Shown here in pieces: positions 1 through 9,236 of a stretch of DNA of 64,000 nt (position 1 is the first letter of the stretch; the number at the start of each line of letters is the position of its first letter). Under the pieces are notes generated by a model that had not been told where the DNA came from, made no database searches, and saw only the letters and a list, made by a program, of their open reading frames with translations. The stretch spans positions 336,820-400,819 of the forward strand of contig BCJJ01000025.1 of assembly GCA_039545355.1 (NCBI GenBank), in the 5' to 3' direction. A program made the translations under genes and the position numbers. Source of the DNA: Trichosporon coremiiforme (taxonomy: Eukaryota > Basidiomycota > Tremellomycetes > Trichosporonales > Trichosporonaceae).

Positions 1-175
1 AGGCCTCGGTGGCTGAGATCTAGGGCGATAAGGAGGGNGGTGACATGCAGCTTTATTGTGGTGGTGTGGTGGCCAGTATGCACGGTGCGCTCTGCAGCTC
101 CATTTGTCCGAGCTGCCAAGCATTCCTTTCGGCTCTACGCGGAGTTTCTAGGCATAAAGAGTACCGTTGCATGAG

Positions 176-768
176 TTATGGATCAGAACATGAGCCACGG
201 CGAGGTTGACGATGACGGGACCGTGCGCATCCGTTCGACTTAACCTGTGACCCTAGTTTATCTGCGACGAGTGCTTCCAGGGTCTCATCACAGTCCTCGG
301 CCGTCATTCGGAGCGGAATTTGGGCCAGCTCGGCGGTGTACTTCGCCCGCTCGTCCGCCACAGTACAGTGATGCAGGACAGTAGACATGGGCCAGTCCTG
401 GCCTATAGCCAGCACGACGGACGAGGTCGACGCGCTTGTCTCGACGTCAGCGGTGCTTGACACAGCTGTCTGATGACCGGGGCCCCGGTAGGGTTGAGGC
501 GGGGAGGCGGGGCAACGGCGTCAACCGCCATTCCTCCAGTTTGTGCAGGTCGGGACGATCTATCTATGAACGTGAAGGCGTTGGGAACGCCGGGTTCAAC
601 AGGACCAGCAATGGGGTGGAAGGCCACGGGTACGTCGCGCCCATAGGTTTCTGAGAAGATGCGGCTTACGATGTAGAGGAGCACGTCGTCGGATGTGAGC
701 GTCGAGGGGATCCTGAATACGCGCCGTCGATCCTCCCGGATAAGGATGTCAACGTAAGTCGCAGGCAT
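176..768 (-). CDS. Hypothetical protein, two exons or a frameshifted gene
   Basis: I do not recognise this gene. On the minus strand a reading frame opens with MPATYVDILIRED at 768 and runs about 100 residues with balanced, protein-like composition (hydrophobic beta-strand-like segments, then a proline-rich stretch). Around 470-440 the good frame changes: a second protein-like stretch (containing VLAIGQDWPMSTVLHH) continues in the next frame to about 200. A ctgac branch-like site lies at the junction, but no donor fits both frames cleanly. This is therefore either an intron with a poor donor or a frameshift. The neighbourhood is gene-poor and contains other broken genes, so decay is plausible. 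The first exon is moderately believable; the join is not established. Confidence 0.3.
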
Positions 769-1284
769 GTCGTAGCGAGCGTGCGGGGTACAGTGCGGGT
801 GTCTGTGTTTGAGAAGATTGTGTCTGTGTGGTTTTCGAGATTTGAGAAATCAACAGAAAACAAGGAAGAAGTGCACTCATATGGATCCTCGCTGTCGCTG
901 GGTAGTGCTAGTCGTGTCGTTGCGCAGCAGAACGGTGCGACGACACAACATTAGTGTACTGTTTGGCGTCTAGCCTTCTTGCGCCCTGATAGCATAGCCG
1001 TCTACAGCACCTAGCCATCGCCATCTACCCAAGTTTCCATTCCATCCGCCTTTGCCATCAAAGCCAAACCATCCTTAAGTCTTTAAGACTCCGTCTCAAC
1101 CCCCATACGTCCCATACGTCCCACCAACATCTTCAACATCTTCCTTCACTGGCCCTTTTCCGACTCCTTTCCCTAATGTCAAGTATCAAGGTACAGTATA
1201 TATGTGCAAAGCCCACGATCGCCCCAACGAACGCAACCAGTGTCGTGTCAGTGTCAGTGTCACTGATCTTATCAGAGCATCTCA

Positions 1285-2227
1285 GTGCAGCTGCACCCCA
1301 CCTTCAGAGGCAGGGTGTCATACGCCCAGTCCCTTCTGCTCGTCGCGACCGGAGTTCACGTCCCCTTGGATGAGAGTGAGTTCAACTGGCCTGCAGCAGC
1401 GGACAGATTCGACTGGTCCTTCGGCCCGTACGAGAGCCGCTGCTGTTTCGGATCGGCTACCGTTCAGCTCAGCGCGGTGGACGCCAGTCGCGTCCTCGCC
1501 TTGCACGACAACATGGCCACTGGCAAGCCTTTTCTCGACGTTTGCGAGACTCCGACTTCCTCGCCCTCCCATTCGTCACCGTTTGAGGTTGTTCTGGTAA
1601 CGAGCGATACCTGTCCGCCAGGAAGGCGCGCGCGCCGTGCTCGTCGCGAGTGACATGTCCCTACACCGAGGGAGGTCTACGACGCGCTGCTCCTCTGGAC
1701 AGTACCGCGCCGCGTGCATGTAGACTGTCACTGCCTCGACGTCGAAGTACACAGTAACGATTCGACCCTGTTCGATCTCGATTGGGACCCCGATCCCGAA
1801 GACGACGCAATCTACGGCTGGTCAGCCCCGATCGTCTTTGAGTCAGAGGATGATTACAAGCGAGCGCGGTTGGCGTCTCAGGGAGTGCTTTGTGACTGGC
1901 ACGTGTAAGTACACCTCACTGGGTTCGGCTGTTAGTCTGACTTTCTGCAGCCAGTGGAAGCGAAGGCGCGACGATGATGAGGAGCTGGAACTGGAGCTAG
2001 AGCCGGAGCTGGGGTTCGTACCGACCGTGGCTAGGGAGGCGGAGGGGCACAAACACGTTGAGCCCGGCACACCGTCGCCCGACACTTCTACATCGGCACT
2101 GGCGAACGAGCTCAACTTGTTGCTGCTCGACCGGTCCAGTGCCAAGGGCTCCGATGAGGAGCCTGAGGCCGTCGACGTCACAGTCGACCCGTCCGAGCGC
2201 GATGCGTCCGATGAAGGCCCCGACTGA
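1285..2227 (+). pseudogene. Hypothetical gene, probably broken; paralogue of the remnant at 2553-3011
   Basis: The frame from about 1285 reads as a plausible protein (FDWSFGPYES, then DASRVLALHDNMA). It runs to an in-frame TGA near 1651 and stays in the same frame on the far side (REVYDALLLWTVP, then LDWDPDPEDDAIYGW). A good intron at 1905-1950 (gtaagt donor, ctgac branch, cag acceptor) joins it to an acidic tail beginning QWKRRRDDDEEL and ending at the TGA before 2228. The tail is rich in Glu and Asp. I cannot name the family. The in-frame stop may be a sequencing error, a missed intron or real inactivation. A related core occurs again around 2740-2850. Confidence 0.3.
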
Positions 2228-2552
2228 CCCGGCTGTGAAAAGAGGAACCCCAGCGGCTCTTTTGCGGCTTTGTGTACAAGTTGGTAGCCTGGACCAGCAC
2301 CTGCACCACAGTGCACCGCTTAGAAAAGTTGCTATCCTCAGCCAGTGCATACTATAGCCTATGCGATCTCGGGTGATCCTGCTAGCCATTTCAAGTGACG
2401 ACTGGACGCCCCAGACCGGAATTTGCCACTCAACTCCTCACTAAGCTTCCACTCAGCTTTACACTAGTACATCCATGCCTGGCTTCCTAGGGGGCTGAAC
2501 TGACATGTCCCATTTGCTTCCCTCAACTTCTGCGAGTCGTTAGGCGAAACCG

Positions 2553-3011
2553 ATGAGCAGCGTAAGCTTGCACGTAGCCGAGCCTCACGGCCCGCTGACA
2601 CCACAGACACCCAACGTCCACATACACCCGTCAAAGCACGGCCGTGTCGACCAAGTGCGCAGCGCCTTGGAAGCCGTCACGGCCGTGATGGACGCTCTCG
2701 TGTCCCTCAAGACGACGTTGACTGGCTACCCGTAGTCTCGCAGTTCGACTGGGCTGTTGACCCCTTCAGAAATTTGGAAGCTGTACGGGCGCGCCTCCCT
2801 CTCCATCTCGCACTCGGACGCCGCGCGCGTGCTCGCGCTGCACCACCACATGCCACCTACTCCACCTACTCTACCTACTCCACTTACTCTACCTACTCTA
2901 CCTACTCCATCTACTCCATCTACTCTATCTACTCCATCTACTCCATCTACTCCATCTACTCCATGCATAGAGATCATAGAATTTGTTGAGGCAAGAGCAC
3001 CCCCTTCCTGA
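2553..3011 (+). pseudogene. Degenerate paralogue fragment interrupted by a minisatellite
   Basis: The segment holds a short frame starting MSSVSLHVAEPHG that stops at about 2735. It is followed in shifted frames by FDWAVDPFRN and by SDAARVLALHHHM. These match FDWSFGPYES and DASRVLALHDNMA of the gene at 1285-2227 in order and spacing, so the two loci are duplicates. After the shared core the copy runs straight into a Thr/Pro- or Tyr/Ser-encoding 9-bp repeat. The frame breaks and the repeat make a working protein unlikely. Function unknown. Confidence 0.35.
2857..2964 (+). repeat. CTACTC-type minisatellite, 9-bp period
   Basis: About twelve imperfect copies of a 9-bp unit (variants of ctactccat, ctactctac and ctactccac) stand in tandem. 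The second half is nearly pure ctactccat. The period is a multiple of three, so all frames stay open, which is why several long but meaningless reading frames cover it. Confidence 0.85.
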
Positions 3012-4393
3012 CCCCTTCAATGGGGACCTTAAGCCCCCTCTCCACGATCTCATCATCCTCTTCGTTCTTGTCAATGTCGTCGTCGTCCCACATCGCCTCC
3101 TTCCACATCCTGCTGTCAGCTCCCTTCCCCTCCGCTCAGTACTCACACGACCCATCCCCAGAACCTGCCCTTGATCCCCCTCCTGACCTTCCTGTACCCC
3201 TCCCTATGCTTGAGCGTGATACCGACACACCCACCCGAATATGCGCTCGTCCGAGTCATCGCAAATCCACTCTGGATCGAAGAATGTCGAGTCCGCCTCA
3301 TCAAACTCGGTATCGATCGTGTGGCAGTGGAGGGACACGCTCAGCGGTCGTTCACTGCATTAACACATCGTACATCTCTTGCTCAGTCGGCGCTGCCCGC
3401 TCCCAAAGCGCCCGGCGCTGCCTTATCGAAGCGATGGGGGGATCGCGCGTGCCGAGGTACACTGTGAATCCATCACGGCGCGCGGGTCGAGCGGGTCAGT
3501 TACACTCGAAAACCATATCATCGTACGGGTGGTTCGTACCAGTCATCGTCTACTATCTACGAGCGTGCTCTCGTCAAAGCTCACCTCACAATCTTCGTAC
3601 GCGTAGTCAGAGCCGGGAACGTATCAGGGCGTAGTCCAAAGCAAATGCGCATCATACAGCGACGCACTTGTCGGCGACGACTGCTGCCACAACGCGCAAC
3701 GCGCACCGTGTGCGTCGGCCGTCAACGTGCTGATTGCGAGTGCTGATGCAGATCCGGTTCCCTCCCCCAGAGGGCGGACTGGTGTCGCGTATGTACACCG
3801 TTGCTGGAGTAGGTAGAGTAGACGGAGTAGATGTACGCCTTGTTGTACATATAGAGTAGGTGTCGCGCAGCGGCCGTTGGCAGCGTTGATACTAGGTCTT
3901 GAATGGCACCGTGTAGTCGCTCATTCAAAGTTATCTTGACCTCTCTTGTATTCGCCGGTATCGAGTTCAAGCGCATTCTCCACGGCAGCTACGTCAAAGT
4001 TGTCACTACTTTGGTGTGGCGAAGTTGCGTACTGGATGTTAGCTTGTAATACTCCCCCAGCTGGCGATATCCTAGCGCCCAGTCCAACGACTTTCAGAGG
4101 TGGTCACAGGGAACGAAGACTCACACTCATACGCGAGCGCAGGCTCCGCACCCCGAGCCACACACCAACCAGCAACAGTACGAAGCTGAACGGCACGCCT
4201 GAGTATCAACTTCGACCCACGGGTCACCATCGCACCTGTGATTGAGACCATGCCGGACGAACGACACCCAGCCGCGGCAATCTCGGCGCGGAAGGGGTGT
4301 GTGTGATGTGTCGGAGCTCATTGTCGGCATGGAGGAAGTTGAGCCGTTTGTGATCATGTCGTCGACTGTTGCAGCGCTGGGATCCGGCAACGA

Positions 4394-4750
4394 GTGGAGA
4401 GCCGAGATGGCGAGAGTGTCATGGAGGGAAGGGGTGAAGATTGGAAACGAGGTGCAGCGCGTCGCGTCAATCCAGGAGATCAGGAGGTGGACGTCGCCTT
4501 CGACGCGTCCATCGCTGCGGGCTGCGCCTTGTGGTCGGAGCGCAGGGGTGTCTTACCCACTTATGCCCAGCCGTGCGTCGATCCGCCCTTGCGGTGCTGG
4601 ATGCTGGAACGTAGCGCCGTCCTAGCTTTGCCGCTAGCGGTGCTGCCCATGACCGGTGCACGTGTGGTGGTTGCGCTAGACGGTGATAGCAGCTGGGATC
4701 ATGTGTTTCGGACGGTGGCGCCGAATGTGGACTTCAGCTCAGTCGATTGA
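4394..4750 (+). CDS. Hypothetical protein, possible last exon
   Basis: The frame ends at the TGA of 4748-4750. Its second half has protein-like composition (DASIAAGCALW, then LALPLAVLPMTGARVVVALDGD, ending NVDFSSVD). The first part is arginine- and glycine-rich and less convincing. An upstream frame at about 4242-4390 and a minus-strand frame beginning MPDPSAATVDDM over the same bases compete with it, so the strand is not certain. I recognise no family. It lies in the gene-poor left part of the window and may be another decayed gene. Confidence 0.22.
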   Translation: MESRDGESVMEGRGEDWKRGAARRVNPGDQEVDVAFDASIAAGCALWSERRGVLPTYAQPCVDPPLRCWMLERSAVLALPLAVLPMTGARVVVALDGDSSWDHVFRTVAPNVDFSSVD

Positions 4751-5042
4751 GAGGAACATCTCTGTACGTTAGTGATCACGCGCCCACGCTCGTGAGCAAA
4801 TAGAGGAACCTGGGCAACTTCTGCCGAGAAGGACATGAACGGGACTGTAGAGTGGGAGGGACGAATATCTGTATCCTGACTGCATTATCGCGGCTCTAGG
4901 TGTTCTGATCGTAGGAAAGCGGCAGGGACTGTGGTGATAGCGACCTTCTCCTTCTTGCAGAAAGCTGGGCGTCAGTTGCACCCGGTTGCAACAAAACTGA
5001 CCGTCGCGATACTCCAGCATTGCTGACCGTCTCTCCGAGCGC

Positions 5043-6196
5043 CTATTCCTGCTTCAGGAGCCATCCGCCGTCGATCTCCACAATGTCGCCGGTGATGTAC
5101 TTGTTCTGTGCGTCAGTTGTGGAGGACCTAAAGCTAACTCACAACAGCGAGACTGATGACAAGCTGTGCGTAGTCGATAGCGTTTCCGACACGACGCAGA
5201 GGAATACCGTACTTCTCAAGCCAGTGGTCCTCCTGTCCCCACCCATGCTGCATGAAGTCGGACGTTGACATGCCCTGAGTGGTCAGTTCATTCTCTCTCC
5301 TCGGAACTCACCGAGGGGAAGTATCCCGGCGCAATGACGTTGACGCGGATATCGAGGCCGCGACGGACGAACTCGGTTGCCATCATGCGGGACAGGTGTG
5401 CCGTCGCCGCCTTGGTAGAGTTGTACGAGAACTGGCCTCCCTGCGACGTGTACGTGATGCCGCTGATGGAGGCGATGTTGATAACGTTTCCGGGCTCGGG
5501 GGCGCCGCCGATCTCCTTCGCCGCAGCGAGGAGGGGAAGGAAGGCAAACGTCGTGAAATGCACGCTCGTCACGTTGATGCTGTATGTCTCGTTCCTGCTG
5601 TTAGCTCATTACAGTATGTTAGCGTACCAAGAGTCGAAGGTCTCCCCCTCGATCGCCGCCTTCGAGAGTCCCTCGGCCGTCTGCGGAGCGTCCTTCAGAG
5701 AGATGTCAGACAGGTATACGCCGTGGTCTGCTGTCAGCTTCTGGGGTTGGAGAAAGCTCACTGTTGACCAGGAGGTTGATGTACTTCTCCTTCTCCTCGA
5801 TCTTCTTCCGGAACTCTGAGGGTCAGCTACATGGGCTGATAATGGCAGCTCACCGAGGATAGCCTCCTTGCTGTTCAGGTCGGCCTGGATCGCGATGATC
5901 TGTCCGTTGCCCTTGGTCGGCTTGAACGACGCCGCCTTCTGAAGCACCTCGAGCCGGCGGCCCGAGATGTAGACCTTGGCTCCGTTCTGCGCGAGCGCCT
6001 GCGCTGTCACGAGGCCGAGACCCGTGCCGCCTCCGGTAACTGTGAGTCAGCTATACAACACGCTATACGCAGCTTCTCTCCTCAGCTGGAACGCACCGAT
6101 GGCAACACGGCCGCTGACGTCGAAGAGGCTGGCGACCTCGAGCTCCTCGGGCTTGATCGAGTCAGTGAGGATGTTGGCGTGAGCGTTGGGGGCCAT
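5043..6196 (-). CDS. Short-chain dehydrogenase/reductase (SDR)
   Basis: NAD(P)-dependent oxidoreductase of the classical SDR superfamily, cytosolic by lack of any targeting signal; the substrate cannot be told from sequence. The start MAPNAHANILTDSI lies at 6196. After the first intron comes the cofactor-binding TGxxxGxG motif (VTGGGTGLG), then ISGRR and the short NNHG version of the NNAG motif. The catalytic Ser sits in NIASISG and the YxxxK pair in FSYNSTKAA, followed by VNVIAPGYFPS. All catalytic residues are present. Six short introns with clear ctgac/ctaac branch sites join seven exons; the last exon encodes IVEIDGGWLLKQE-like sequence with stop at 5043-5045. Family members resemble RhlG-type 3-oxoacyl reductases, but that is only general similarity. 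The next gene, NUG1, lies 290 bp away on the same strand. Confidence 0.85.
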
Positions 6197-6486
6197 GTTA
6201 ATGGATGATGATGAAGCAAGGAGGGTGTCCAGTCTTTAAAAGGAAGGTGCATGGTGCAATGGATCAGCTGAACGTCGTGCTGAGCTTGCTGAGCGATCGC
6301 TGACCAACCGACTCGCACCACAAGACAGTGGGCAGCGCTGGTGGAGGCGGGGCTCCGGCACACCCAAGGGCTGACGCAACTGGCCTTCCTCGAAATCCGC
6401 CGAGAGATCAGACAGGCGAGTCAAGCATGCAAGCAAGAGAACCGGTAGAGCCAAAATGCAGTGCATAGATCTATAATATACATGAC

Positions 6487-8934
6487 TTAGAAGTGCTGCC
6501 GCCAGTCGTAAGCGGCGCCGTCCGAAGTGCCATTAGCCTCCTTGGCCTTCTGCTTCTCGGCCTTGGACTTCTTCGTCTTCTTGGGCGGCTCGGGGGCGGG
6601 GGCGGCCTTGGGCTTGAGAAGGCCGGCGGCCTTGAGCGCGGCCTTCTCGGACTTCTTCGCCTCAATGTTGGCGCGAGCGGCAGCCCGGCGCTCCTCCTTC
6701 GTCATCTCTGACTTGTCCTTGGGAGCAGCAGCGGCAACCTTGGCGCTCTTCTTCGGCTTCTCCTCCTTGGGCGCCTTGAGCGCGCTCTTCGGCTGCTTCA
6801 GGATAGGACGGAGCTCAACGACACCCTTGGGCCGCGAACGGGGAGCCTCCAGCTTGGCCGGGAACTGGACCGTCTTCGCCTTCTTGCGCACGACGGGAGC
6901 GGGGGCGGCAGCCTTGCGTTTTCTTGAAGGGAGCTCGATCTCCTCCTCAGACTCCTCGTCGTCCTCATCGTCCTCGACGTCAGAGCCAGATGACGGCTCG
7001 GATCCGTCCTCGACCTCAGCCTCGGATCCCTCGTCAGAGCCGATGAACGCGGCCTCCTCGTCCTCCTCCTCCTCATCCTCCTCGTCGTCGAGCTCGTCCA
7101 TCTCGTCCTCGTCGAGCTCATCCTCCTCGTCCTCGTCGTCACCGTGCGAACGGTCAGGGTTGACGTCGGTGTAGTCGTCGTCGAGGAAGATCTCGCGGGT
7201 GTCAAGCTCCGACGGCGTGAACTTGACGATTCCGCGCGCCTTCCGGAGTTCCTTGCGGGTCGGAACCTGGGCGAGCACGGCCGACATGTCCGGCTGCTCG
7301 ACGGCGACCTCGACCTCCATGCTATCCTTGATCGGCATGGTGTAGTAGGGGAACTCGTTCGCGGCCCAGTCACGGAGAAGAATGCGAGCGGCGCCCTCGT
7401 GGTTCGGCTCGCCAAACTTGTTGACACGCTGGTTGACACGCGCAAGCGACGTAAGGAACGCCTCGACGTCACCCTGCTCGAAGTACGGCACGTTGTACTT
7501 CAGCATCAGGTCCTGCGCGGTACTGCGGGTGACGATGTAGTTGACTAAAATCAGCAAAAAAGCAGGGCAAGTGAGCTTACTGAGAGGGAAAACGTCCTTG
7601 ACACGGTCAACGCGTCCGAGATTGCGTCGGAGAAGGTCACCGGCCACTTGGGCCTCAAGCGCGTCCCACTTCGCGGCCTCCTCCTCGTCGAGCTCGTCCT
7701 CATCGATCTCCTCGTCGTCATCATCTCCCTCCTCATCATCCTCGTCCATAGCCTCATCCTCGTCCTCGTCCTCGCCCTCTTCATCGTCCTCCTCGTCGCC
7801 GTCGTCGTGCTCGTGGTCGTGCTCGTCACCGTGCTCGTGACCGCATCCGCACTCGCTTCCTTCCTCCTCGACAAACTCCCATCCCGGGGTGTCGATGACA
7901 CGGATGGAGCCGTTGGGAGTCGAAACCTCGACTTCGATGGGAGCCTTGGTCGTGGGGGCGGGCGACTTGGCCTGGTTGGCGGTCGGGAGAACGGGAGCAA
8001 CCTTGAACTTGCCGTTTCCGAGAGCGTTAAGAATGGAGGTCTTGCCGACGTTGGGAAGACCGAGGAGAGCGACCGCGGGAGGCTCCTTCTTGCCCTTAGC
8101 GATCTTGCCGAGAGCAGCAAGAAGCTCTTCCCGTCCGGCACCAGTGATGGCGGAGAAGAGGTAGGCAGGGAAGGGGAGGATGGCAACCCAAGCCTCGAGA
8201 GCCTCACGAGGAACAAGGTCTGGGGGTTAGCTCCTCTCGATAGATGACCAGCGCAGGTACGTACCAATCTTGTTGACAACAATGAACACCTGTCCATCGG
8301 CCTCAGTCACCAGGTCCTCGACAGCCTTACACCGCGTTCCAGAGATATCGCGAGCATCAACAACCTCCAGAAGAACGTCAGCGGTATCAAGCGCAGCCTG
8401 GAGCGTCGGCAGATCAGAGTCGAGGAGCGCCGGAATGTCGGAGTCGTCCGAGTCCTCGTCGCCCATGTCCGCAACGCCGGTCATAGCCACTCGGGGAAGA
8501 ACCGAAGAGGTCGCGAGGGTCTGGATTCCCGGTGTGTCCTCCTCCTCCTCCTCATCGCGCGGCTGCTTGCTCTTGAGAGCTGCCCGGGCTTCGGCAACCT
8601 GCGGTTAGTTATATGCCGTGTTGTTTGATGCTTACGAGGCGCTTCTCCTCCGCCAGTTCAGCGAGCACCTGGTCCTTGAGGTGGAACGAGCTGGGAACTC
8701 CAGGATCGGCCTTGTGCTCTGAGAAAGTTAGCTGATGCACGCTTCCGCTGCATCATTGCACTCACTGGACTTCCACTGGACCTCCTTCTTCGAGTTGCGC
8801 TTCTGCTTCCTCTTGTGCTCGGCGACCTTCTTGGTCACCTTCGCGCGGGTGCGCGTGTTCTGGCGGGCAGAGGTCTCTGTATGTTAGCTTTTACCGTTTC
8901 CTTAAAGTTACGCACTCTTCCTGATACGCGGCAT
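6487..8934 (-). CDS. NUG1: Nucleolar circularly permuted GTPase Nug1/nucleostemin family
   Basis: GTPase needed for maturation and export of the 60S ribosomal subunit, acting in nucleolus and nucleoplasm. The protein starts MPRIRKKTSARQNTRTR, a basic N-terminal nucleolar/RNA-binding segment, followed by a Lys-rich coiled coil. The GTPase motifs are in permuted order typical of this family: G4 (VVNKIDLV, rebuilt across an intron) first, then G1 GLPNVGKTS and G3 DTPG. Further on, ARILLRDW and FPYYTMP match the conserved end of the Nug1/GNL3 GTPase region. Long acidic runs and a Lys/Pro/Ala-rich tail follow, ending YDWRQHF. Five short introns; the last (7545-7580) is 36 nt, in frame and stop-free. 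Odd: directly after G3 lies a Cys/His/Asp-rich stretch (about 7800-7860) not expected in the family. It is divergent to NUD1 with 302 bp between start codons. Confidence 0.9.
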
Positions 8935-9012
8935 GGCTGGCTAGCGATGCGATATGTTGTGGTCAACAGCAAAGCTTTCTCAACGGAAATTCTTGAGCGC
9001 CCTCCACCGGCC

Positions 9013-9046
9013 CACGTGCCGATCCTGATCTCAACGAAGGCACGTG
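9013..9046. promoter_or_regulatory. Two CACGTG E-boxes in the NUG1/NUD1 divergent promoter
   Basis: CACGTG occurs at 9013-9018 and 9041-9046, 28 bp apart start to start, inside the 302-bp space between two divergent start codons. The second copy is CACGTGAC, which fits the fungal Cbf1/bHLH site RTCACRTG. The role is inferred from the motif only. Confidence 0.45.
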
Positions 9047-9236
9047 ACGGTTGATGGGATTAAACAAAAACAAGGTGACGGAAACAAATAGCCTCCGCCC
9101 ATTGTCCACCGTACGGGCTCCCACCCTGGCGGTTGCTGGCTGGGGCCGCGCTGTTTACGACGACCGTGACTGATTTCGTCAAAACAAACAATCCTCTCCA
9201 TCGGTCTCCTGTAACATCACCTTCCACCAACCCGCC

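Noticed and set aside
2774..2989. Tyr/Ser-repeat protein over the minisatellite
   Set aside because: A 9-bp repeat keeps every frame open; all three frames read equally well and none has a credible start or end.
6527..7174. Ser-rich plus-strand frames over 6500-8300
   Set aside because: They mirror the acidic runs of NUG1 and have no independent support.
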